Assembly (NCBI RefSeq): GCF_041729615.1
Contig: NZ_CP154874.1
Location: forward strand, 191,001 to 255,000
Length of the DNA stretch: 64,000 nucleotides
Reading direction: 5' to 3'
Source: Pseudomonas alcaligenes
GTDB taxonomy: Bacteria > Pseudomonadota > Gammaproteobacteria > Pseudomonadales > Pseudomonadaceae
Positions 56,478 to 64,000 of the stretch are shown here, piece by piece; position 1 is the stretch's first letter; every line of letters begins with the position of its first letter. A program made the translations under genes and the position numbers. Under the pieces are notes generated by a model, which saw only the letters and a list, made by a program, of their open reading frames with translations, was not told the DNA's origin and made no database searches.

Positions 56478-56693
56478 TCAGCCGACAGCGTGAAGTTCGT
56501 TGAGTCTGTGGATGCCGGCGGCGCCGGTCAGTCCGTCCCAGTTGTCACCGCGGCCCTCGCGCCAGCCATTGATCCAGGCTTGACGGGTAGTGGGGTGGGT
56601 GAAAGGACACATATCGCGGGATTTACCATGAACGCCGTGCTGATAGCCGCGCAAGAAAGCTCGTTCCAACGGATCACGCTTAAGTCTTCTCAT
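56478..56693 (-). CDS. rmf: Ribosome modulation factor
   Basis: The 71 residues match Rmf: MRRLKRDPLERAFLRGYQHG, RDMCPF, RQAWINGWREGRGDNW. Rmf dimerises 70S ribosomes into inactive 100S particles in stationary phase. It is a monocistronic gene with a strong terminator. Confidence 0.95.
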   Translation of the reverse strand: MRRLKRDPLERAFLRGYQHGVHGKSRDMCPFTHPTTRQAWINGWREGRGDNWDGLTGAAGIHRLNELHAVG

Positions 56694-57098
56694 CGGGTGT
56701 TGCCCTCACTGTTGACTGTTATGTCCCGTTGGCCCCTTGGTGGGACCGGGCAGAAATGTTCTGCCAGCGGGGCTCGCTGCCGGCGTGGCGAGCCACCTGC
56801 CAGTACCATTGCGGTACCGGCCTGAGTTGATTTCTAACGAATGCGTTCCACCCTGTGAATGATCGTTTTGTCATAAGGGCGTAACGCGAATAGGGCAGGA
56901 GCCATAAGCTGGTGGCTTGTGGCGATTGCCACTGGTGCGTCGAGCCGCGAAATACGGGCTTCCTCGTACCGAACGAAGGCCTTGTGCCATTGCGAACCGC
57001 TCTCGTCTGCGAGGCCGGTTCATTCCGACGAAGGGTCGCTATGCGACCGCGCGTCGCATATCTTGGCCCGCGGGCCGCACTGAATTACTGGATAGCCC
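56694..57098. other. 405-bp intergenic region between rmf and rlmL
   Basis: No gene is well supported. The DNA contains several hairpins: GGCAGAA-atg-TTCTGCC (near 56747-56763), GTACC-attgc-GGTAC (56802-56817 region) and a long one at 56994-57021 (GAACCGCTCTCG pairing with CGAGGCCGGTTC with one mismatch, loop TCTG). Both rmf and rlmL promoters must lie here but no strong sigma-70 match stands out. Confidence 0.6.
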
Positions 57099-59282
57099 AT
57101 GTCTGACCGCTACGAACTGATCCTGACCTGCCCCAAGAGCCTGGAAAGCCTGTTGGCCGAGGAGGCCGCCGGCCTGGGGCTGGAGGAAGTGCGCGAGCAG
57201 ACTGCCGCCGTGCGAGGCTTCGCGCCCATCGAGGTGGGCTATCGCCTGTGCCTCTGGTCGCGCCTGGCCAATCGCGTGCTGCTGGTGCTGCGACGCTTCC
57301 CGGTGGCCAACGCCGAGGAGCTGTATCAGGGCGTGCTGGCGGTGGACTGGGCCGAGCACCTGGACCCGGCCGGCACCCTGGCGGTGGAGTTCAGCGGCCA
57401 TGGTGCCGGCATCGACAACACCCACTTCGGCGCCCTGAAGGTCAAGGACGCCATCGTCGACAAGCTGCGCACGGCGGAGGGCATCCGCCCCTCGATCGAC
57501 AAGGTCGACCCGCACCTGCGCGTGCACCTGCGCCTGGATCGCGGCGAGGCGGTACTGTCGCTGGACCTCTCCGGGCACAGCCTGCACCAGCGTGGCTACC
57601 GCCTGCAGCAGGGCGCCGCGCCGCTCAAGGAGAACCTGGCCGCGGCCATCCTGATCCGCGCCGGCTGGCCGCGCATCGCCGCCGCGGGTGGCGCCCTGGC
57701 CGACCCCATGTGCGGGGTCGGCACCTTCCTGGTCGAGGCGGCGATGATGGCCGCCGACCTGGCGCCCAACCTCAAGCGCGAGCGCTGGGGCTTCTCCAAC
57801 TGGCTGGGTCATGTGCCGGCGATCTGGAAGAAACTGCACGCCGAGGCCGAACAGCGTGCCGCCGCCGGCCTCGCCAGGCCGCCGCTGTGGATCCGCGGCT
57901 ACGAAGCCGATCCGCGGCTGATAACGCCGGCGCGCAACAACATCGAGCGCGCCGGGCTGGGCGAGTGGGTCAAGCTGTACCAGGGCGAGCTGGCCACCTT
58001 CGAGCCGCGCCCGGACAAGAACCAGACCGGCCTGATCGTCTGCAACCCGCCCTACGGCGAGCGCCTGGGCGACGAGGCGAGCCTGCTCTACCTCTACCAG
58101 AACCTCGGCGAGCGCCTGCGCCAGAGCTGCCTGAACTGGGAGGCAGCGGTGTTCACCGGCGCACCTGAGTTAGGCAAGCGCATGGGCCTGCGCAGCCACA
58201 AGCAGTACGCCTTCTGGAACGGCGCGCTGCCGTGCAAGCTGCTGCTGTTCAAGGTGCTGCCCGAGCAGTTCGTCACCGGTGAACGCGGCGAGCGGCGCCA
58301 GGGCGAGGAGGGCGCCGCCCCGGTGGCCAGCGAGCCGGCGCGCCTGTCCGAGGGTGGACAGATGTTCGCCAACCGCCTGCAGAAGAACCTCAAGAGCCTC
58401 GGCAAGTGGGCGAAGAAGGCCGGTATCGAGTGCTATCGCCTGTACGACGCCGACATGCCCGAGTACGCCCTGGCCGTGGACCTGTACCGCGACTGGGTGC
58501 ACGTGCAGGAATATGCGCCGCCACGCTCCATCGACCCGGACAAGGCCCAGGCGCGCCTGCTCGACGCCCTGGCGGCGATCCCGGTGGCGCTGGGCATCTC
58601 GCCCGACAAGGTGGTGATCAAGCGCCGCGAACGGCAGAGTGGCAGCAAGCAGTACGAGCGCCAGGCCAGTCAGGGCCAGTTCATGGAAGTCAGCGAAGGT
58701 GGTGTGCGCCTGCTGGTCAACCTCACCGACTACCTCGACACCGGCCTGTTCCTCGATCATCGCCCGCTGCGCCTGCGCATCCAGCAGGAGGCGGTCGGCA
58801 AGCGCTTCCTCAACCTGTTCTGCTACACCGCCACGGCCACCGTGCACGCGGCCAAGGGCGGCGCGCGCAGCACCACCAGCGTCGACCTGTCGAAGACCTA
58901 CCTGGACTGGGCGCGGCGCAACCTGTCGCTCAATGGCTTCTCCGACAAGCAGCGCCTGGAGCAGGGCGACGTGATGGCCTGGCTGGAAGCCGATCGCGGC
59001 GAGTACGACCTGATCTTCATCGACCCGCCGACCTTCTCCAACTCCAAGCGCATGGAAGGGGTGTTCGATGTGCAGCGCGACCATGTGCGCCTGCTCGACC
59101 TGGCCATGGCCCGTCTGGGCAAGGGCGGGGTGCTGTACTTCTCCAACAACTTCCGCAAGTTCCAGCTCGACCCGGGGCTGGCCGAGCGCTATGCGGTGGA
59201 GGAGATCAGCGCCCAGACCCTCGATCAGGACTTCGCCCGCAATCCGAAGATTCACCGTGCCTGGCGCTTCGTGGCGAGCTAG
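57099..59282 (+). CDS. rlmL: RlmKL, 23S rRNA methyltransferase (m2G2445 and m7G2069)
   Basis: The 727-residue protein is a fusion of two methyltransferases. The RlmL half has a THUMP domain (residues about 45-155), the SAM site LADPMCGVGTF and catalytic NPPYGERL; the RlmK half (from about 410) has LNLFCYTATATVHAA and the motif DPPTFSNS. It modifies 23S rRNA before subunit assembly. Length and order agree with other Pseudomonas. Confidence 0.95.
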   Translation: MSDRYELILTCPKSLESLLAEEAAGLGLEEVREQTAAVRGFAPIEVGYRLCLWSRLANRVLLVLRRFPVANAEELYQGVLAVDWAEHLDPAGTLAVEFSGHGAGIDNTHFGALKVKDAIVDKLRTAEGIRPSIDKVDPHLRVHLRLDRGEAVLSLDLSGHSLHQRGYRLQQGAAPLKENLAAAILIRAGWPRIAAAGGALADPMCGVGTFLVEAAMMAADLAPNLKRERWGFSNWLGHVPAIWKKLHAEAEQRAAAGLARPPLWIRGYEADPRLITPARNNIERAGLGEWVKLYQGELATFEPRPDKNQTGLIVCNPPYGERLGDEASLLYLYQNLGERLRQSCLNWEAAVFTGAPELGKRMGLRSHKQYAFWNGALPCKLLLFKVLPEQFVTGERGERRQGEEGAAPVASEPARLSEGGQMFANRLQKNLKSLGKWAKKAGIECYRLYDADMPEYALAVDLYRDWVHVQEYAPPRSIDPDKAQARLLDALAAIPVALGISPDKVVIKRRERQSGSKQYERQASQGQFMEVSEGGVRLLVNLTDYLDTGLFLDHRPLRLRIQQEAVGKRFLNLFCYTATATVHAAKGGARSTTSVDLSKTYLDWARRNLSLNGFSDKQRLEQGDVMAWLEADRGEYDLIFIDPPTFSNSKRMEGVFDVQRDHVRLLDLAMARLGKGGVLYFSNNFRKFQLDPGLAERYAVEEISAQTLDQDFARNPKIHRAWRFVAS

Positions 59283-59358
59283 CATAAAGGCAATATGACA
59301 CCATCTGCCCGAGTGGCAGTCGCATGACAGGGATGTCCGCCTTCGAAAGCGAGTCTGC

Positions 59359-61776
59359 ATGGCGGCATTGCCCACTGTCCCGCCCAGCGGCCGGGACCTG
59401 CTGCGCAACAACCTGGTGGCCTGGCTGCTGTCCGGTACCGTCTGCCTGGGTGGGTTGCTGCTGACCGCAGGGCTGGCCAGGGCCGTCGGCCATTTCTACC
59501 AGGGGCAGCTGGAGCAGCGCTTCCACTGGGCGGCCAGCGAACGCGCCACGGCCATGCAAAACAGCTTTGCCGCGCACATGGCCGACCTCGACGGCCTGCG
59601 CCGCTTCTTCACCAATACCCAGCTGGTCACCAGCCGCGAGTTCTCCGGCTATGTCGCCGGTTTACTGCCACGAGCCTTCTCCTACGCCTGGTTGCCGCGC
59701 GTGGTGCAAGCCGAGCGCCAGGGTTTCGAGCGCGCGGCCCGCGCCGAAGGCCTGACGGATTATTCGATCCGCGACCTCAACAGCTCTGGCGAGCTGGTAC
59801 CCGCAGCCCTGCGCGAGCAGTACTTTCCCCTGCGTTTCGTGGAAACCGACCTGGGCGGCAGCTCATCGGTACTGGGACTCGATCTTGCCGCACTGGACAG
59901 CCGGCGCGACACCCTGGAACGGGCCCGGCGTAGCGCCGGCATGGCGGCTTCAGGCGTCATCGAGTTCATCGGCACCCGGGCCGGCGACAGCGACGGCCTT
60001 CTGCTGGCCGCAGCCATCTACCGCGGTCCCACGCCGGGCGACGCCAGTGCCCGGCCACGGACGGCGCTGCGCGGTTACATCCTGGCGGCGTTCAGCATCC
60101 GCCAGTTGCTGCGCGAGCAGGAGAGTGCGGAGAGTGCCCGCAACCTCAGCCTGGAACTGCTGGAAACCAGCCCCCTGCCCGGGCGCAAGCTGCAGTATCG
60201 CTCGGCCATCGCGGCAACCGGCAGCACGCTGCAGTTACGCCGGGAGCTGCACCTGGCCGATCGCAGCTACGCGCTGATCATTCGCCCGACCGAAGCCTTC
60301 CTGCAGGTCAACAGCACACCGGTATTGACCGTGGTACTGGGCGCCGGACTGCTGCTCAGCCTGCTGATGGCGGTACTGCTGTTCGTTCTGGTCAGCCAGC
60401 GCCAGCGCGCCCATGTCCTGGTGGGCGAGCAGACGGCTGCGCTGCGTCAGCGCGAGGCCGAGCTGGCGCGGGTCAATGGCCAGCTGCGCGGCGTGCTGGA
60501 TGCAGCGACCCAGGTGGCGGTGATCGCCACCGACCTCGACGGCACCATACGTACCTTCAACGTCGGTGCCGAGCGCATGCTCGGCTACTCGGCCGGGGAG
60601 GTGGTGGGCCGGCACTCGCCGCTGCTGATCCATCTGCCAGAGGAAGTGCTCAGGCGAGGCCAGGAACTGAGCCTGCGGCTGGGCCGGCCGGTCAACGGCT
60701 TCGAGGTGTTCATCGCCGACACCGGCGGCGCTCAGGCCTATGACCAGCATGAGTGGACCTATGTGCGCCGCGACGGCCGCCGCTTGCTGGTCAACCTGAT
60801 CGTCACCGGCATCCGTGGCAATCAGGGCGAGCTGGTGGGCTACCTGGGCATCGCCATCGACATCACCGAGGCCAAGCTCAGTCGCCAGGCCCTGGAGGCC
60901 CGCGACCTGCTGCTGGAGAAGCTCACCGCCAATGTGCCCGGGGCCATCTACCAGTACCAGCTGCGCCCGGATGGCAGCACCTGTTTCCCTTTCGCCAGTG
61001 CCGGCATCCGCAATATCTACGAACTGGAGCCGGAGACACTGCGCCAGGATGCCTCGGCCGTGTTCGGGCGTATTCACCCCGAGGATATCGAAGCACTGCG
61101 ACGCAGCATCCAGGCTTCCGCAGAGCTGCTGCAGCCCTGGCGCGAGGAGTACCGTGTGCTGCTGCCGCGCCAGGGCCTGCGCTGGCTGCGCGGCGAAGCC
61201 ACGCCGGAGCGCCTCGGCGATGGCAGCGTGCTGTGGCACGGCTATCTCAGCGACATCACCGGGCCCAAGCTGGTGGAGCAGGAGCTGCGTGCCCTGTCGA
61301 TCACCGATGCGTTGACCGGCGCCTACAACCGGCGCTTCTTCCAGGAACGCCTGGAGATGGAGATCGCCCGCGCCCGCCGCTATGCCGGCAGCCTGTCGGT
61401 GGTGATGCTGGATATCGACCACTTCAAGCTGATCAATGACCGCTTCGGCCACCAGAGTGGCGATCTGGTGCTCAAGGAAGTCTGCGCGCGCATTCGGCAG
61501 CGCCTGCGCAGCATCGATCTGCTCTGTCGCCTGGGAGGCGAGGAGTTCATCGTGCTGTCGCCCGGCACGGCTCCGGAGCAGGCCGACCAGCTGGCCAAGG
61601 CGCTGTGGCAGATCCTGCGCGAGGCGCCGATGGGAGAGGTCGGCCGGGTCACCGCCAGCTTCGGCGTGACGGCCTGGCAGGCGGGCGAGAGCAGTGACGC
61701 CATGCTGCGGCGGGTCGACATGGCGGTGTACCAGGCCAAGCAGAACGGGCGCGACCGTGTCGAACGGCTGCCCTGA
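59359..61776 (+). CDS. Membrane diguanylate cyclase with CHASE and PAS domains
   Basis: The 805 residues contain a membrane helix (about 15-38), a periplasmic CHASE domain (about 50-290, including SYAWLPRVVQAERQGFERAA), a second membrane helix (VLTVVLGAGLLLSLLMAVLLFVLV, about 315-338), two PAS domains (about 375-510 and 520-640) and a GGDEF domain with the active-site motif GGEEF (in CRLGGEEFIVL). The catalytic motif is intact, so it should make c-di-GMP in response to an external signal. There is no EAL domain. It ends 6 bp before the convergent dacB stop. Confidence 0.93.
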   Translation: MAALPTVPPSGRDLLRNNLVAWLLSGTVCLGGLLLTAGLARAVGHFYQGQLEQRFHWAASERATAMQNSFAAHMADLDGLRRFFTNTQLVTSREFSGYVAGLLPRAFSYAWLPRVVQAERQGFERAARAEGLTDYSIRDLNSSGELVPAALREQYFPLRFVETDLGGSSSVLGLDLAALDSRRDTLERARRSAGMAASGVIEFIGTRAGDSDGLLLAAAIYRGPTPGDASARPRTALRGYILAAFSIRQLLREQESAESARNLSLELLETSPLPGRKLQYRSAIAATGSTLQLRRELHLADRSYALIIRPTEAFLQVNSTPVLTVVLGAGLLLSLLMAVLLFVLVSQRQRAHVLVGEQTAALRQREAELARVNGQLRGVLDAATQVAVIATDLDGTIRTFNVGAERMLGYSAGEVVGRHSPLLIHLPEEVLRRGQELSLRLGRPVNGFEVFIADTGGAQAYDQHEWTYVRRDGRRLLVNLIVTGIRGNQGELVGYLGIAIDITEAKLSRQALEARDLLLEKLTANVPGAIYQYQLRPDGSTCFPFASAGIRNIYELEPETLRQDASAVFGRIHPEDIEALRRSIQASAELLQPWREEYRVLLPRQGLRWLRGEATPERLGDGSVLWHGYLSDITGPKLVEQELRALSITDALTGAYNRRFFQERLEMEIARARRYAGSLSVVMLDIDHFKLINDRFGHQSGDLVLKEVCARIRQRLRSIDLLCRLGGEEFIVLSPGTAPEQADQLAKALWQILREAPMGEVGRVTASFGVTAWQAGESSDAMLRRVDMAVYQAKQNGRDRVERLP

Positions 61777-61782
61777 ACAGGC

Positions 61783-63216
61783 TCAGCGCCGGTAGATGTC
61801 CAGCAGCACCTGATCGAGGATCGCCGAGGCACCCCAGGGGCGCTGGTCATTGAGAATGGCCACCACCACCCAGTTCTTGCCCTTGGCGGTGCGGGTGAAG
61901 CCGGCGATGGCGCGGACGTTGTTCAGGGTGCCGGTCTTGATATGGGCCTGGCCTTCCATGCCAGTACGCTTGAGGCGCTTGCGCATGGTGCCGTCCATGC
62001 CCACCAGCGGCATCGAGGCGATGAACTCGGCGGCATAGGGGCTGTGCCAGGCGGCCTGCAGCATGCCGGCCAGCTCCCGCGCACTGACCCGCTCGGCGCG
62101 CGACAGGCCGGAGCCATTCTCGATCACCAGATGCGGCGCGGTGATGCCCTTGCGTGCCAGCCAGGCGCGGATCGCCCGCTGCGCGGCCTTGGCGTCGTCG
62201 CTGTCGGCACGGTCGCGGAACTGGGCGCCGAGGCTGAGGAACAGCTGCTGGGCCATGGTGTTGTTGCTGTACTTGTTGATGTCGCGGATCACCTCCACCA
62301 GGTCCGGGGAGAAGGTCCGCGCCAGCAGCTTGGCGTTCTTCGGCACGTCACCGACCCGGTCCTTGCCAAGGATGCTGCCGCCCAATTCCTGCCAGATGGC
62401 GCGCACGGCCCCGGCGGCGTAGGAGGGATGGTCGAGCAGGGCCAGGTAGCTCTGGGCACTGCAGCCCTCGGGCAGCTTGCCGGTGACCACCAGGGTGGTG
62501 CCGTCGTACTGGGCCACCGGGTTGTAGCGCACGTCCGGCCAGGCCGGGCACTTGGCGGCGCCGAGGGCCTTGACCTTGTTGTCGATGCGCACGTTGGTCA
62601 GCGGCGGCTCCATCATCACGCTGACCTTGCCGCCGGAGGTGCGGGTGATCATGCGCACGGCCTTGAGGTTGACCAGCAGCGAGTCGGGACCGACCAGAAA
62701 GGGCTTGTTCGGGTCGCCGCCATCGTCATTGAAACTGGGCAGCTGCGGCTGGTTGAAGTGGCTGCGGTCCAGCACCAGGTCGCCGCTGATCTGCTGCACG
62801 CCATTGGCGCGCAGGTCGCGCATCATCAGCCAGAGCTTCTCCATGTTCAGCTTGGGGTCGCCGCCACCCTTGAGGTAGAGGTTGCCATGCAGTACGCCGT
62901 TCTTCAGCGGGCCGTCGCCGTAGAACTCGGTGCGCCACTGGTGGGTGGGGCCGAGCAGCTCCAGGGCGGCGTAGGTGGTGACCAGCTTCATGGTCGAGGC
63001 GGGGTTCACCGAGACATCGGCGTTGTAGACGATGCCATTGCCGGCGCCGTCCAGCGGCAGGGCCACCACCGACAGGCTATTGGGGGAAATCTTGTTGGCC
63101 TTGAGCGACTGCTGGACCTTGGCCGGCAGCACGCTGCTGACCTGGGCGGCGGAGAGGGGCAGGGCGGTGGGCAGTAGAAGCGAAGCGAAGACGAAGTGGC
63201 GAAGCGTTCTGATCAT
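61783..63216 (-). CDS. dacB: DacB, D-Ala-D-Ala carboxypeptidase/endopeptidase (PBP4 type)
   Basis: 477 residues from the ATG at 63214-63216 (an in-frame GTG lies at 63222). A Sec signal peptide (RTLRHFVFASLLLPTALPLSAA) is followed by the penicillin-binding domain: SxxK motif STMK (Ser74, Lys77), SNN in YSNNTM and KTG in IKTGTL. It trims peptidoglycan peptides in the periplasm; in Pseudomonas, PBP4 loss also affects AmpC beta-lactamase control. Confidence 0.95.
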   Translation of the reverse strand: MIRTLRHFVFASLLLPTALPLSAAQVSSVLPAKVQQSLKANKISPNSLSVVALPLDGAGNGIVYNADVSVNPASTMKLVTTYAALELLGPTHQWRTEFYGDGPLKNGVLHGNLYLKGGGDPKLNMEKLWLMMRDLRANGVQQISGDLVLDRSHFNQPQLPSFNDDGGDPNKPFLVGPDSLLVNLKAVRMITRTSGGKVSVMMEPPLTNVRIDNKVKALGAAKCPAWPDVRYNPVAQYDGTTLVVTGKLPEGCSAQSYLALLDHPSYAAGAVRAIWQELGGSILGKDRVGDVPKNAKLLARTFSPDLVEVIRDINKYSNNTMAQQLFLSLGAQFRDRADSDDAKAAQRAIRAWLARKGITAPHLVIENGSGLSRAERVSARELAGMLQAAWHSPYAAEFIASMPLVGMDGTMRKRLKRTGMEGQAHIKTGTLNNVRAIAGFTRTAKGKNWVVVAILNDQRPWGASAILDQVLLDIYRR

Positions 63217-63274
63217 TGGCACGGGCCCAGGTCGAAAGGGGCGAGAAGAGAGGTGCGGATTTGCCGCGCATTAT

Positions 63275-63316
63275 GCCCGAACCGGGCGCGATGGCAGCGC
63301 CCGGGCGGGCTTTTTT
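63275..63316 (+). terminator. Orphan intrinsic terminator upstream of yggL
   Basis: GCCCG-aacc-GGGCGC-gatggca-GCGCCC-gg-gCGGGC pairs into a strong stem (63275-63310) followed by TTTTTT (63311-63316) on the plus strand. No plus-strand gene ends here; dacB lies upstream on the minus strand. It would stop antisense transcription of dacB or end a small RNA. Confidence 0.6.
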
Positions 63317-63391
63317 CTGATCGTGCGGGCAGCCGGCGCGGCAACCTGCTAGAGTGCCGCCCGTTATTTCATCGAGTATCTAGGAGTTTTT

Positions 63392-63733
63392 ATGGCCACC
63401 AACCGTTCCCGCCGCCTGCGCAAGAAACTGTGCGTCGACGAATTCCAGGAACTGGGCTGCGAGCTGACCCTGAGCTTCCGCGAGGGGCTGACCGAGGCCG
63501 AGGCCGACCAGTTCGTCGAGCAGTTCCTGCGCGATGCCATCGATGGCAACGGCCTGGGTTATGTCGGCGGCGAAGACTACGGTTTCGTCTGCCTGGCCAA
63601 GCGTGGCTCGGTCAGCGAAGAGCAGCGCACCCAGCTGGAAGCCTGGCTGAAAGGGCGCAAGGAACTGACCGAGTTCAACCTGAGCCCGCTGATGGATGTC
63701 TGGTATCCGGAGAATCCGATCAACCAGGCGTGA
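63392..63733 (+). CDS. yggL: YggL family 50S ribosome-binding protein
   Basis: The 113-residue protein is RSRRLRKKLCVDEFQELG and FREGLTEAEADQFVEQFL, DGNGLGYVGGEDYGFV, matching the YggL/DUF469 family. TAGGAG sits 5 nt before the ATG. E. coli YggL is reported to bind the 50S subunit. A strong bidirectional terminator follows. Confidence 0.9.
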   Translation: MATNRSRRLRKKLCVDEFQELGCELTLSFREGLTEAEADQFVEQFLRDAIDGNGLGYVGGEDYGFVCLAKRGSVSEEQRTQLEAWLKGRKELTEFNLSPLMDVWYPENPINQA

Positions 63734-63742
63734 ATCGGCAAC

Positions 63743-63776
63743 AAAAAAGCCGTTACCCCCGGGTAACGGTTTTTTT
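63743..63776. terminator. Bidirectional terminator between yggL and folE
   Basis: CCGTTACCC (63750-63758) pairs with GGGTAACGG (63761-63769), with AAAAAA before and TTTTTTT after, so it works in both directions for the two convergent genes. Confidence 0.92.
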
Positions 63777-63787
63777 ATGCGCGCGAT

Positions 63788-64000
63788 TCAGCCGATCAGG
63801 CTGAGGAACTCGCTGCGGGTGGCGGCGTTGTCGCGGAATTCGCCGAGCATCACCGAGGTGACCATGGACGAGTTCTGCTTCTCCACGCCGCGCATCATCA
63901 TGCACATGTGCTGGGCCTCGATCACCACGGCCACACCCAGGGCGCCGGTGACCTGCTGGATCGCCTCGGCGATCTGCCGGCTGAGGTTCTCCTGGATCTG
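63788..64000 (-). CDS. folE: GTP cyclohydrolase I, C-terminal end (cut by the window edge)
   Basis: The 70 visible C-terminal residues read [40 protein letters not shown] and RSEFLSLIG, which match the zinc-binding/active-site end of FolE (His and Cys in QHMCM). The enzyme makes dihydroneopterin triphosphate for folate synthesis. The stop is TGA at 63790-63788; the N-terminal part lies beyond the window. Confidence 0.92.
   Translation of the reverse strand, partial: QIQENLSRQIAEAIQQVTGALGVAVVIEAQHMCMMMRGVEKQNSSMVTSVMLGEFRDNAATRSEFLSLIG

Noticed and set aside
56912-57106. Small plus-strand frame with CxxC-like residues (MACGDCHWC) before rlmL
   Set aside because: Lies in the structured gap, has no clear ribosome-binding site and overlaps the rlmL start; codon use is unlike neighbouring genes.

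Overview
The window is a high-GC chromosomal stretch from a gammaproteobacterium of the genus Pseudomonas. The gene order flhF-fleN-fliA-cheYZAB-motCD-parA-like-CheW proteins, followed by a System I ccmABCDEFGHI operon and then smc-zipA-ligA, is typical of that genus, and the proteins match Pseudomonas family lengths (FliA 247 aa, SMC 1162 aa, Rmf 71 aa). I see no rRNA, tRNA, CRISPR array, insertion sequence or integrase. The only RNA gene is the 4.5S SRP RNA.

Layout. (1) 1-11.6 kb, plus strand: end of the polar flagellar/chemotaxis locus, namely flhF (cut by the window edge), fleN, fliA, cheY, cheZ, cheA, cheB, motC, motD, a ParA-type ATPase, a ParP-like CheW-domain protein, cheW and a DUF2802 protein. 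(2) 11.7-14.0 kb: a secreted rhodanese, then on the minus strand a FliK-like protein and a stand-alone FlhB C-terminal domain (FlhX). (3) 14.1-21.4 kb: cytochrome c maturation operon ccmA-I plus a small lipoprotein, with nearly all genes overlapping by 1-4 bp. (4) 21.5-28.4 kb: smc, zipA, ligA. (5) 28.4-44.5 kb: an accessory-looking block with a sulfatase-fold membrane protein and an AraC regulator with a degenerate receiver domain (minus strand), divergent from a complete Tad/Flp pilus cluster (flp, tadV, an unusual AAA+ ATPase, rcpC, rcpA, a small lipoprotein, tadG, two TadE/F-type pseudopilins, tadZ, tadA, tadB, tadC, tadD). (6) 44.5-49.1 kb: HU-like protein, chemoreceptor, 4.5S RNA (ffs), LTA-synthase-like protein. 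(7) 49.1-53.3 kb: AraC regulator divergent from a Baeyer-Villiger monooxygenase, HSL-type hydrolase and SDR operon, an arrangement like virS-mymA-lipR-Rv3085 of Mycobacterium tuberculosis. (8) 53.6-64 kb: RraB-like protein, an unknown protein, DUF2835, pyrD, rmf, rlmKL, a CHASE-PAS-GGDEF cyclase, dacB, yggL and the C-terminal end of folE (cut by the window edge).

How it works together. Region 1 assembles the late flagellar regulators, the chemotaxis signalling core, its polar positioning proteins and the second stator. Region 3 delivers haem to apocytochromes c. Region 5 should build an extracellular Flp pilus. Its likely control region holds a 12-bp direct repeat with a 21-bp period in front of flp, close to the AraC-type regulator. 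A second AraC/target pair (region 7) also has direct repeats with a 21-bp period in its intergenic region. The most interesting items are the Tad-associated AAA+ ATPase and pseudo-receiver regulator, the VirS/MymA-like operon, the FliK-like/FlhX pair away from the flagellar structural genes, and tandem acidic repeats in CheA that resemble the CheY-binding tail of CheZ.
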